64,000 nt of DNA. It comes from Daucus carota subsp. sativus (taxonomy: Eukaryota; Streptophyta; Magnoliopsida; Apiales; Apiaceae). Position 1 is the first letter of the stretch. Every line of letters starts with the position of its first letter. The position numbers and the translations under genes were made by a program. This document shows, in pieces, positions 48,152-60,734 of the stretch. The stretch spans positions 44,612,390 through 44,676,389 of the forward strand of contig NC_030384.2 in NCBI RefSeq assembly GCF_001625215.2, given 5' to 3'. A model generated the notes under the pieces. It did no database searches and was not told the origin of the DNA. It was given only the letters and a program-made list of their open reading frames with translations.

Positions 48152-51100
48152 TCAACAACCCAGAGACAAGTCAAAATCCGTTATCTGCAACAAGTAATAT
48201 ATGTTTACAAGCCTTTTTGGTAATCAAACTATTCTGTCTGATAAGAACACAAAGACTAATGTATGCTTAGAGCCTTAGACTAGTCAAATTCTATAAAGCA
48301 TAGTTGAAAATTTCATCATACAACTTGTGTCAAGAGCCAACACGAGACAATGTTAAGTTCAAATGACAATAAAGCACATCAGCTCAAAAAATTCATAATA
48401 TCACAAACCTGAGACGGACTCATTTAACAGAAGAACCCAAATCTACAACTACAAGTTAGAGCTTTACTCTCATACCTAATTGAGAACCACTATACACTAA
48501 AGCATTTGTAAAAAGAAACATTTCTCTTTTGTTTGCAACTTCTGAAGCAAGACAAAAGAAGATATATATATATATATTTCATCTGTTATTGTTAAATCAA
48601 ACCAAGGTGAAATTATAATCAACAAGCTAGAGCAATTTCTCGAAAAATCAAAGCTTTAACGCAATCCAGATACACAACTAAACACTATAGCCACAAACAA
48701 AACCAATCTATAAGCACATAAAACATAGAAAACCACTTCTACCAATACTTAAAAGTTAAATCCATGACAAGATAACTATAAAAGCTGAAGTTCAAACAAA
48801 TGGACATAATTAACAAAAAAAACAATAAAAATCAGATCTTTTTAGATACCACAAGCATGACAAAGATACAGCTGATGTAAGTACATAAAAGAGCTAGTAG
48901 AAGAGAGTAGTGGTATACCAAAAAAGCTGACTTCAACAGTCAAAGCCACAATCTTTAACTTCAAATCCAACACCCATATCTCAAATATGATTAAGCTGGA
49001 TAAAAAAACAATAAGAACTAACAAAAACCCATAAATCAGATTGATTAGTCCATATGAATAACAAGATAAAGTAAAGAAACAAAGACTTAAGTAACAGTGC
49101 CAAAAAAGAGATGATCTAGAATTAATTAAATGAAGATTTATAATACTAGTGGATTGTTAAGAAATTTTTCTATAAGCCATTAGAGAGGTTAAGGGAGGTG
49201 TGAGCAGAGGGAAGTGAGGGTTGAAAACAAAGGAGTGGGGAGAATGAATAGTAATTGCAGAAAAGTGGAGCATAAAATATTGTTAGTTTTGTATAGTTTT
49301 GAGAGCTTGCTTGGACCTTGGAACATTAGGTAGGGTAGGGTAAAAATGTCTAGTGTATAAATGAAGGAAGACCCATGATTTACCCTAGGTGAAACAGTTA
49401 AAACAACGGTTTATTTACTTTATTTCATCATTTAACACTGCTTTTACTTTATTTCTTTTAGCTGAATGAAGCTTAGAAGTGGCATCGTAGATTTTCATAT
49501 TAATTCTTTAACTTTATACTATTAGTTTATAATTTATGTCGCTCTTTGTTGTTGTTTCTTTAATATATCAGTTTATGACGCGTTTTGAGTTTAAAAATAT
49601 ATTTTAAATTTATTATTTATATAAAATATGATATTTTTATTTAATGTTATTATAAATTTTTAATATATCAATTTAAATATTATTATTTAGATATAAAACT
49701 TCTATGTATGAATATTTTATCCTAATTTAAATTTAATTTCTTATTAAAAATTTATAAGACTCTTTATTTATTTTAATTCTAAAACTTGATATTAATTTTA
49801 TTGAGTTATAATGTAAATTAAATTATTTGACATTTAGAATTTAAAACAAATAATTTTGTTGCTGATATAAGTATGTTGGTGATAAAATTGTTATAATATA
49901 AAATACAATCAATAACAAAATCTTAGTCAATATAAAAATTTAAATAAGATTCTTGAGATAAATAATTTCAATTCAAAATTAATTTATATCGATTTTTGTT
50001 GATAATATCTTGTGTTTCCGTCCTATGGATAATAATTATTCAAATGACGTTAATTGTAATGCCACTTTCTCATTGAGTTTGCATTTATTATGAGAGTGTT
50101 ACCACCGATTCTTCTTATCAATTTAACTTATTTTTCTTAGAAGAAATATGAATCTCACACTTAAAAACAAATTAAATTTACTTTCATTCAATTTAATTTT
50201 ATGAAAAATAAAAATAATTCAATAATCGCTCTTAAATCCTTCTATGCTATCAGGGTTTTGCTAATATAACAGGTCGAGGAACATGACTGAAAAGAAGAGA
50301 ATTCAGCGATGAAACTCAGCAACCGTGTGTGAAAGACCCACTGTCAAAATCGATGCAGAGTCTGAGAAGGTAATAGAGTATCGTACTATCCTTAAAATTT
50401 TAGTGCAATTTTGATGTTATTTCCTTATTGGCTCTTGTTGGAGCTATGTAATAGGAAATGTCACAAGTTTCTATCAGAAAGCATAGCAATGATATGATGT
50501 TTACAATTTTTATGCATGCCAACTTATTTAATGATGAGGGAAATCTAATAGCTGTACCAATCTACCACTGCTTTAGTCTTTATGTATCATACAATTTTTA
50601 AATCAGCAATAAGTAATTCCTACGCCAGACATTCAATCATTCAAACTTGCAACAAGAAATTTCCTGATAATGATCTTGGACTCGTGGTTCTATCAAGTAT
50701 CGACATTATATTGGGCTTGGTAGCTAAGTTTGTTATGAATAGAGTGGAGAGTACGAGTAGCGCAAATTAGAAATTTGTTTCATTTTTAATCTTTAAGATA
50801 GCCTTATGATGCAGAAAAATTGCAAGAAGATTGATAGATGGTTTTTCAATGCTTAAGAGATGGTTTAAGAGCTAAAGGTAAACCATTTGTTTGTCTTTTG
50901 TTGGTCTGTCGTGTTCTTCATTTATCAATTGTGTATCCCTATGATTGCTCCAAAGATGCTTTTAGACGTTCAGTTGCAATTCAAGTGTCTCCTTAATTTG
51001 CAGGCCACAACACAAGTTATGGTTTTTAAACAATGTTAATCCAGTATGTTAATAGCAAATGAGAATGGCTCAAAGGTGTAGACTCTTGGCAGATTTAGCA

Positions 51101-54100
51101 CAATGGATTAAAATATTTACATCTTGTTGTCAATCCAGAGTTCGGGGTCATTCCTGCTTGTCATGTTCTCATACGAGTCTGCAGGGAAGAACAGGCAGCA
51201 TATGTGTTATGAATTTTGAGAAATGCAGTAAAGTTAGCCTCAGTTTTATTTCCTGATGAATTCATATCATAATGACTATTTTGCTTCGGCAACCTTCAAA
51301 GTTTATGCTTATATTCCATGATTAGTTCTGGAAAACGTTTGCTATAGATTTACTTTCTAAAGAGTCTACAGCATAATAGATTTTCTATAGAACAAGTACA
51401 CTAAATGGATAATCATTAATTCTATATGATGCAGAAGAAACCAGATAGAGAATCTGATAAGTTGATATAATTGCATCACTACAAGTAATTGCTTTATTAG
51501 CGAAAAAAGAAAAGAAAAATTGTAACACATAATAGATAGTCACTTCCTTTACCTAAATTTCTGATATGTATGCTAGATTGACCTACATTCTGCATTACTG
51601 GTATACCTTTTTTTTCAAGGTGGTGTATACTTATGTTACACGAGGTGTACGATTACGATTTACTAATGTGTCACTTTCAATTTTCGCAGGATTTTAAGCT
51701 TACAGGCCTAGGTTAAATACAACCTGGGGACAGTTTTATCATAAATATGGTCCAACTGCATTATGGTCCTCTGTTATTTATGGTACCTAGAGGAGAATAT
51801 AAATGGATCAGAGTCCAGACAACGTTAGTAAAAGTTTCCCTTGTAGGACCTGCAGGTGAGTCTCTGGTTCCCTTTTGCTTTGAGAATTTTATGAGTGTCT
51901 AATGGGTCAAAGCTTTGTAGTTCATATGTTATGGAGCCATGGAGGAAAACAAGACCATATTTACACCTGCTTTAAAGCAAAAAGCGAGCACTATATGATT
52001 AGAAACATGTATTAACATTTGCCATCATCATTCATAAGTATAAGAGTAAGACAATAAAATTATAACTGTAATTACACAATAAATGTTGCTAGGATTCGTA
52101 TCACATAAACTCTTAATGTTTGCCTTACTAGGCAGTAGCATGTTACCGTTCCCAACAGTGACAGAACTTATAACGTAGTCGTCATTTTAGCAGGAGCACC
52201 CATTTTGAGCTTAGGGTTATGCCTCATGGTCATTTCTTCACCTCTGATATCATGATGATAAGACGGATAAGTCCACATATCAGTGATAGTTTTGGAGTTC
52301 GGCAAAGTAGGCCTTTGTAGTCAGAACTCTGCAGTATTTGTCAGGCTTCCCCTTGTCTTCAAGAAGCGCAAGAGTACATTGTCCAATAATCAAGCATTCA
52401 CCATTTTAATTAAATTTACTCTAAGAGATGATCTTTTTTTTTTTTTTGAATGTGTACCGCATAGCAGTGCATGACATGATTCCAATATTGAAGTAATATG
52501 GTGAAATTGCATTCTGCAAGCTATTTGTGATGTCTGGTTGAGCTCACCTAAGCACATTAATCATTCCCCATGTTTAGGCTGTAAAGTGGAAACCTTTGGT
52601 TGAATTCCTTCAAGACAACCATATATTTAAGTGTATACACAGAATATGCTAACAAACACTTTAAATTCCAAGTCAACAAGTTATAATTCAAAATCCCATC
52701 TGTTCATTATCGCCTACAATGGCGTTTTCCGATGCTAAGTTCATTTGCTTCACGCAACAAAAATCCTTAGAGGCTGATTTCTAATTATATTCATAGTATG
52801 AAACACTTCCACTGATGAATGCATAACATTTAAACAACTTTGTGGTTTTGGATTATGTCATGCTAGGATTTAAATATGCCTTCTATGTTCATATGATTAC
52901 CCAGTGAAGTCATTGAAGCTTTCAATGATTATGAGCATTTCTTTTCCCAGTAACATTACCAAATGCACCTATTGAGTAGGTAACTTATGTTTAAGCCCTT
53001 CACTCATTCATTTGCTTATACGTAAGCTGCATCTTCAGTTGCAGAAGACCGAAGATTCAGTGCATCTTGACAGCTATTCCAAGAAAAAGGCGTGATCTCG
53101 TTTCGTCATCAGTGTTTTAAATGATCAATTAATCGTGCCAATTTCATCCATGGTAAGCACCTTTATGCCCATTGTTTTGTAACTTCTGCTTGGAGAGCAT
53201 TTTGTCATCCATTATACTGTAGAGTTGTAGTAAATTTAGGCCTTTTCTTTCACGCTCACATCATTCTTTTTTGATCAGGAAGGGAGTAAGGCCGTAGTTA
53301 ATAGATCTAATTGCTAAGTCATAATTGTATAATAAACTCGGTCTTATGATTCATCTAATAATAGTATTATGTATGTGTTTGCATGTGGTGTTTTTTTTGA
53401 TAGAGAAGTGACACGAGATTTGCATTTGTGCATATATTGATAGTTTAATATCTGATAGGTAAATTATTTTAACTTCACGTTAAATCTGCTCAGAAATGGG
53501 TAAAGTCGTAAAGACTAGACTTGCACAATTATTTGAACAGCAAACCAAAAACAAAAGAACCCGATGCTTATACTTTCCTGTACTTTATGCATCAGATGTA
53601 TTCTCCGCTTCAATTTTCCCAGACCAAATTGCTTGTTGTGATATCTGATATGCTACTGGTAAGCTAAAGCGTACTGCAATATATGTTTTACCAAGTGTCT
53701 GGAATCTAAAATTTTCATAACCCTGAAAGCTTTGGATAACCACATGGGACTCTGTGATGCTGACAATTGAATGAAGAGAATACTAGAGAAAGGTGATGTA
53801 TTCGCGATCTCCCAGTGTGATGCTTGACACATATATATGCAGAAACTAAGTAAAGTTTGTATGGTGTTTTACTTTCACTTTTTCTTTCGCTTAGAATTTG
53901 CTTCTGATTTTCCTATCCCCACTCTTGATAGTGTCAGGTAAACCACTAGTTCCAGAATCTTTACCTTGTGTTTCCTGTCACAACCTTTTTTTTTTAAAAT
54001 TGGTGTGTGCAAGTTTAGATTTGGATCGGAGACCATGTTGGCTCCCCCACCCCCGGCTACGGAAGAGGAAAACATAAATATATCTCAATAAAACGAAAAA

Positions 54101-55293
54101 TAGTTGTCATTAACAATAAGAAATGCCAAGGGGGTAGAGAGTAATAACTATAAGACATAATAGGCGGCTTATGATCATCAATTACAAGGAGAATCTTTAT
54201 TTTCCTTAAACGAAGCTTGTGTCAGCTAGGATGTGGATTAGGTGATACGGCGTTTGCTGACAACCTATTAAACTAAAAGAAATAACAACAGATATCAGAC
54301 TTCAATGTCTTGCAATCCAGTCAATGTTTTAGTGTAATGATAACTTCTTGATTATCTTACGATTACAAGTAGAAGAAAATTATAGCAATAAAGAGATGAC
54401 CTGAAAATCATGGAAGCGGGTAGACTTTTGTCTTCCTCTTGGAAACGTCTAGCATGCATCTCAGTGATGTCATTTACATAATGGTTTTCCCTAGGCCAAG
54501 TGAAGCTAAATTTGAGCATCTGAGTCACTGAGTGATTAAAATAATGACTCTGCTAACTAAATAAATATTGTGAGAGTTGTGGTTTCAGCGAAAAATGAGC
54601 CTTGTTTACCTCTTCGAGTGGCTCAGACTGAGATCCTGATACCCCGCGAGACTTGGGCACCAGATACCTACAAAGGCAACCATTCCCCCATCCTGTGCTG
54701 TTTCTCTAACATTTTTCTTCTGTCTTTTTGTGTTATGGACCTCACTCACATTTGCCTACTGTATACACCACTCTTTTCTAATGTTCTTGATTCACCCAAG
54801 AATATATACTCACACTTTCAAATAAGGGTATGAAAATTAATATTATCCTCTACTATGTTAATTAGCTTCGCAGATCCATATGTGTTTCTGTGATTAATTA
54901 TGCTAACTGTTATATCATATATATCGACGTTTTAGTTATCATAAGCGATCTAAATATAATTTGTGTTATTATTTGCTAAGGCTAGTTCTGCTATATAGCA
55001 TGCAATTGTTAAAAACTAGCTACACAGATTTCTTGGAAATGAAATACAATTTTGTGAAGAATTCTTAAGCAACAAGTTAATATTGAATTACATCACAGAG
55101 GCCTATTGCGTTTACTGTTTCTAGTGGTCCTTTAAACTAAACAAGTAATATATGAGGTCATGAGAAACCTTCTGCCTTGTGTCAAACCAAGAAAAACAAT
55201 AGAAATTACAAGTTCAATTTATAATATATGCAAAGTTGTTTCCACTTTATGTGATTACCTAACATCTACTGGCTGTTTGGTAAACATCTCCCT
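48152..55293. other. 7.1-kb region without recognisable protein gene
   Basis: The first kilobase is the leader, leader intron and promoter of the AT-hook gene. From 49500 to 50250 it is very AT-rich. From 50270 to 53300 the base composition is higher and several splice-like junctions appear (GAGAAG/GTAATAG near 50370, AAAG/GTAAACC near 50878, TTGCAG/AAGACC near 53044, CATG/GTAAGC near 53152), but no frame stays open across them. This could be a non-coding transcript or a decayed gene. Open frames at 51059-51256, 52283-52474, 53875-54075 and 54570-54833 have no motifs. A (TA)n run lies near 48562-48577. Confidence 0.4.
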
Positions 55294-55300
55294 TATAAAT
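55294..55300 (+). promoter_or_regulatory. TATA box of DUF761 gene
   Basis: TATAAAT lies 47 bp before the ATG at 55341, leaving a leader of only about 15-20 bases if transcription starts at the usual spacing. Confidence 0.55.
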
Positions 55301-55340
55301 TCATTTAAACGGACTGTATTTTGTATCCCCTGCCTCAGAA

Positions 55341-55919
55341 ATGGCTGGTCCCTCTCCCTCTCATCTGAGATCTCCTCATCCCCTGCATGTCTTCTCTAAA
55401 TCTCCCTCTTCTTCTTCCTCTACAGCCTTAAGCACCGCGAAACTCAAAACTATTGTTCACTCCTACATCTGGTCACATCTGTGTCGTATCGCTCATGCTC
55501 TCACCCGAGCCAAGTCCATCCTCATTGATCTTATTAGGGAAATCCAACTCGTAAACTTTATAGAACCCACTAAGCTGAGGCAAAAAAACAAAAACAAACT
55601 TTTTTTCGGTTCCTTTAGGCTACACTACAATTGGTGTTCCTCTCACGTGTTACCGGTGCCCTCACCTGCTACTCATTTTTATCATGATAACACATGGAAT
55701 TCTATTATATCGCCTGGATGCAGCGACATAGAGGAATCACAGCTTTCCGGGTACCTCCATTGGCTTGAGCGGAAGGTCCAGGAGGAGTCAAAAGCCGAAG
55801 ATATGAATGAGATTGATAAGCTTGCTGATAAGTTCATTGCAAACTGCCATGAGAAGTTCTTGTTGGAGAAACAAGAATCATATAGGATGTTTCAGGAGAT
55901 GATGGCTAGAAGTGTATGA
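55341..55919 (+). CDS. DUF761 domain protein (cotton-fibre-expressed type)
   Basis: Intronless gene for a 192-aa plant-specific protein. The N-terminus is Ser/Pro-rich (residues 1-35), followed by a helical segment with hydrophobic faces (YIWSHLCRIAHALTRAKSILIDL, about 42-64). The diagnostic part is the C-terminal DUF761 motif at about 156-190, EIDKLADKFIANCHEKFLLE then KQESYRMFQEMMARS. The acidic linker (ESKAEDMNE) before it is usual. DUF761 proteins are small, often stress- or growth-regulated, and of unknown biochemistry. The ATG context (GAAATGGCT) is good, and the TATA box upstream supports the start. Confidence 0.9.
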   Translation: MAGPSPSHLRSPHPLHVFSKSPSSSSSTALSTAKLKTIVHSYIWSHLCRIAHALTRAKSILIDLIREIQLVNFIEPTKLRQKNKNKLFFGSFRLHYNWCSSHVLPVPSPATHFYHDNTWNSIISPGCSDIEESQLSGYLHWLERKVQEESKAEDMNEIDKLADKFIANCHEKFLLEKQESYRMFQEMMARSV

Positions 55920-58230
55920 GGTTCTTGATTATGAGTACTATTGGCATGTAATGTTTATTGGAGTTTGATTTGTCTTGTGCATGTTAATAGATGCTATCTG
56001 TGTAAGATTACATTTGATGGAAATGTGGATTTCATGCTTTCAAAATCAGTGCCTACAGTTTATGCATGAACTTTCATACTCCAGTCTTCCATTTTGTTTT
56101 CTTCAATCTTTACTGAGATCGCCATGTACATGTCACTAGCTACCACTTGACTTATGTGAGTTGATAACTCACTCATAATCTGCAAACTTGAATAATTGTT
56201 TCTTTTAATTATTATTATTATAATTTGTATCAGTTACTTTTAAGATCGAAAATCATTCACAAATATCATTCACATTCAACTTGGTCCGTTTCATCATGAA
56301 TGGAGGAAAGGTAAAAAGAAAATAATTTTAAAGAACTCAATTCAACTTGGGTGTCTCAGATAAATATTCACTACAGTTCTCGCTTCTTTTTCTTTCTTCT
56401 TTTGCTTTTATTTCTGCCCCCTTCCTCACCACCTCAAGGCTAAAAAAAAATTGTAAGAAGAGGAAAAAGTTGTTACTACCGGCACTATACTCTCAGTGTC
56501 AATCCGATCGAATCGCATAAGAATATGGGTAATATTACATATTTTAATATGATTTTTTTCAAAAAATGTGATAAATAAATATTCATTTTAATTAAAAATA
56601 ATTTTTGATATATTTAACATTTTTCTAAAAATATTATCTTGTAAGCTTAATTATCCGGAAATTGGTTCGAGATTAGATCGAACCGAAAATCTGGGATAAA
56701 TATTTCTGTAAATTAACTACACGCATAATTCTACCGTCCTAGCTACTGTGTGACAGCTTGAGAAAATAAAAATCTAGATGCTGAGGATCAATAAAATAAA
56801 ACATGTGGTCAGTGTTGACGATTAAAAAATACTATTAAGAGTGTCAATGATTTTTGATCTGCGCACATGTATTATGGTAAGTCTGTCTCAGTGAACTACC
56901 AGCTCCCTTCTATTTTGGAGTATTGCTATCTACATGTCCACGAGTCACATGTGTCCAGAAAATGGTTAATTTGTAAACGTTACATATCTAACTTATAAAT
57001 AATGGTGTCATTTGGACTTTTACGGACACCGATAAAATATTAAATAAAATTGTGCCATAACTTATAATAATAATATATAAAAGATGAAAATCGTAGAAGT
57101 ACTAGTAATTATTTTAAAAAATATTATTTACTTTTATGGAATTAAATAAAAGTAAGCGTCAAATTTTATTAGCTATATAGAAATGTTATGTAAATAAAGA
57201 ACAAAATAATAACAAAACATCCTCAGAATAATGTTTAATTTTACGTAATTTGATAAAATAAAACTTAACAAGTAATCAAGTCCAAATTGGTTTAGGATAG
57301 TGTGAAATGAATGTTAGCTACGAGTTTTGGTGATCCCATAACCACTCAGGATCTGATTGAATCCTGAAGAAAGACGATTCTTGTGATTTTCAACTGATCA
57401 ATGTTTTACTAAGATACTAACTGCCAGGCGTACTCCAAAGACATCTTATCGGATTTTATAAAATATAAAAAGAATGACCGCATAAAAATTGGTAATCTAC
57501 AAATTAATGAGCATTTAGAAACTTCAACTGAATACAGTACAGGTGCATGTACTCAAATTTTATACACCAGGAGAAGAGAAGTACTAGTAGTAATTTAGTG
57601 ATCAATAATGTGCATCGCTGTCAAAAGCCCCTCGTTTCTACACAAAATTAGTATTTAATTTGGTGAAAATATACATGTCGGAGTGGATATTTGTATAGAA
57701 CTTGAAATTATCTAATTGCATGGATGGTGACGGACACACAGAAGATGTCATGCATGTTATTATTGATTCTGTGGAATCAACTTAAATCAGTTTGGTTCAA
57801 GAACATTTTATATCATGTATTAATTTCGTTCATTTCAAAATTATACTTCAAACTTATATGTGTTTGGTATAAAATAATTTTTTTGGAATTCATATTTCAA
57901 ATTTATACTGTATAAGATTTTCATATATAAGAAAAAGATGGATACGAAACATGGATTTAAAGAATCAAAAAAATTTCTTTTGTTTTCATCTTCATTTATA
58001 TTATTACATGTAAATTTTAATGTAAAACAAAATTAATGACTAAAAAATATATAAAAATATTAATTAAAAAATATTTTTAAGTAATTACAAATAATAATTA
58101 TATTCATTTGACCACTCAACCAAATACATGGTACGGAGAAATGATATCTCAACTCTATACCACTTTTAACCTGATTTCTCTATAACCAAACGATCCTTAA
58201 ATATTTAAGGTATATTTAAAAAAATAGGTC

Positions 58231-58281
<51 letters not shown>
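58231..58281. repeat. (ATA)17 microsatellite
   Basis: Seventeen uninterrupted ATA/AAT units, about 51 bp. Long perfect trinucleotide runs are usually length-variable between individuals. Confidence 0.97.
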
Positions 58282-58887
58282 GTGTGTACGTTTTTTGTGC
58301 TTTTAATTAAGTAAGTGATTGGATGAAAACGTCAAAAAGATAAAAGAAATTCCGGTAGATTTTCAGGGGGAGAAAGCCACTCATACATTCTTGATTTTTT
58401 CAAACGATGAATCCACTATTATTAATGTTGAGAGAAAGGCAAAAGTTTAATATTGTATCTTGATTGCGGCACTGCATCTTATGTTCTGTATTTAGTAAGA
58501 ACAATTGTGTGGATGCTATTTTATTAAAACTTTACATATCAAAGGTTGGTATTTTTACATAAGTATTAGACTGTATTTTTATATAATTCTAATTTAAATA
58601 TTCGATAGATAACCAATACAAAATATCTATACATAAAGTAATAATTAGAATTTTTATCACATATACAAACTATAGCATATTAATTATATAATTCTTTTAT
58701 CACAATATTATTATTTTTATTAACAAAGTGTTTTTATTTCTTATATTTATATATTTAACATCTAACTGAACATCATATCTCGCACTGTCAATCTATCATT
58801 TTTTTTCCTGAAAATCAAATAAATATAAGAAAGATCATCTATTTGATATCACCCATTCATATTAATAAATCGAATAAAATCTTGTGA

Positions 58888-59172
58888 AGAATGATAACTC
58901 GTGCTAATATTGCTAAACAACTTCAGCGAGTGTGATAATGAATAGCCTCTCTTAAACTTAAAACAAAAAAAAAAGAAGTTTCGTTCTATAACATCAAGCA
59001 TAATATCCGAGATATGGTGAAAAATGATAACCCATGCTGATATTATTAACCAACTTAAGTAAGTCTGATAATGAATAGCCTCCCTTGAACTTAAAACAAC
59101 AAAATGAATAGTTTTCCTTAAACTTAAAAAAAAACAAAAAAGAAGTTTGTTCTAAAATATCAAACACAATAT
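58888..59172. repeat. tandem duplication of a ~130-bp block
   Basis: Block one (58888-59010) and block two (59020-59172) share AATGATAAC.C.TGCT.ATATT, GATAATGAATAGCCTC and CTTAAAACAA..AGAAGTTT in the same order. The second block has an extra internal copy of the AATGAATAG..CTTAAACTTAAA part. The copies are clearly diverged, so the duplication is not recent. Confidence 0.85.
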
Positions 59173-59984
59173 TGTTCAATATTATTTATCCAAAGTATTA
59201 AATCAAGACAATTCTGATATATATATTTATTTTTCAACAATTCACAATTATTTTCTAGAAAATAAATTCCAAGTTCCATGTATTATTAAAATATTCCATA
59301 TCGGCTTGATAAAGAAGGTGTTGGATGAGGTAGGGTGTTTCGTACCCAAAGTTTACTTCTAAAGATTCTTTATAAAAAAAACAATAATAATATTTGAGTC
59401 TTTTATAAACACGTAAATATTTTCTTGTATTTTTGGATCGACTTGTGATGAGTTGTTGGATCCGGAAAATATCTAATTGTGGGTTGGTATGTTATACAAT
59501 TTTATTCAATTTTTTGTAAAAAATAATAATTTTAGTTAAAGCGTCAAACATAAAAACAATGAGAGAATATTATTTATAAAGTCAAATTTTATGGAGCAAC
59601 AAAAATATAAGACTATAAATTTGGATAAAATATAATATAATTATTTATATTTATTTTTTTGTTCTGTGATATTTGTAAAGAATGTGCATATTATTGTTTT
59701 AAAATATAAACAATATAATTAAAAGATAAAATAATTATTTTTATAAATCTATAGGATATTATGTTGTATACTCATAAGCGAAAACTGTAATTTTAATAGT
59801 TGTTGAAGTTTTAAAATATTAATAATCAATTGATAATTATGATTAAAATTATTTATAAATAATATGTTATATATAAATTAGACAAGTAAAAATATTATTT
59901 ATAATTAATTCAAAAAGCATACCAAGACTCCCAAATGATTTTCTATACTCCATGAAACTTACTAATCCATTATTTATTAGAAAT

Positions 59985-60376
59985 GTTTATAAATATACAA
60001 ACTTTTTACAAAATATTTACAAAAATTGTTTCGAAGTTGAATTTTTTTAAAATACATTTTTTTCAAATTATTTACAAAAATATGACTTGCAACCTCTGAA
60101 ACCTCATTTGCAACTCTTACAAAATGAAGTTGCATGGATTGCAAATGAAATTTCACATTTGCAACGGTTATAAATGATGTTGCAAACGAGTTTGTACAAG
60201 TTGCAAGTCGTATTTGTTATATTTGTTATAGAAGTTGCAAATTCATTTCTCATTTGCAACCGTGGCAGAAGTTGCAAGTCGTATTTTTATAATCAAATTA
60301 TAAAAAATGATATTTTAAAATATTGAAGTATTCTTGTAAAAAAATTTTAAAAGATTAGATAGTTATAAAAAAAACC
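59985..60376. mobile_element. long palindromic MITE-like element with TTGCAA motifs
   Basis: Two arms of roughly 100 bp are inverted copies. The left arm has GAAGTTGAA..TTTAAAATACATTTTTTTCAAA..ACAAAAATATGACTTGCAAC (about 60010-60095). The right arm, inverted, has AATACTTCAATATTTTAAAATATCATTTTTT..ATAAAAATACGACTTGCAAC. The centre repeats GTTGCAA/TTGCAAC about ten times in both orientations (CATTTGCAAC, AAGTTGCAAAT). No coding capacity and no clear target duplication; outer borders are approximate. Confidence 0.65.
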
Positions 60377-60661
60377 CAATTTATTATTTAAATCCAAATT
60401 AACAATGCTCCGCACCTTAGCGATTTACGTGACGCTGACAAGTTCAAATAGAGCAGAAAAAAAGACCAGTCCTAGGAAAGCCTGGTTATACAAGAGATCA
60501 CCCAAATCACTGTACGAGGAATCAGCTGAATTCGAATTTCCACCCCCTCTTCTTCACTCTCTATAAAAAAGAGGGTTTGAATTAGAAATACATCTGGCAC
60601 ATAAAAAACCCTCTTGAGTTTTAACCACAGCTCTCCCCTTACTCACTCGTTCGTTCAATTC

Positions 60662-60669
60662 TAGGGTTT
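60662..60669 (+). promoter_or_regulatory. telo-box (inverted) in EMSY-like leader
   Basis: TAGGGTTT lies about 65 bp before the EMSY-like start codon. Telo-boxes this close are usual in leaders of broadly expressed plant genes. Confidence 0.45.
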
Positions 60670-60734
60670 ACTCTTACGCAACTCATCCTATTCTTTCTGA
60701 ATTATAAAATTACAGGTGGCGTTGCAATTCGTCT

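Larger units (their letters stand above)
55920..59984. other. AT-rich intergenic upstream of the EMSY-like gene
   Basis: After the DUF761 3' UTR (to about 56100) the DNA is strongly AT-rich. It holds an (AAT)n microsatellite at 58231-58281 and a duplicated block at 58888-59172. No open frame with recognisable motifs is present. Confidence 0.55.

Noticed and set aside
54570-54833. 87-codon open frame upstream of the DUF761 gene
   Set aside because: No motif and no support for splicing to the DUF761 frame, which has its own TATA box.
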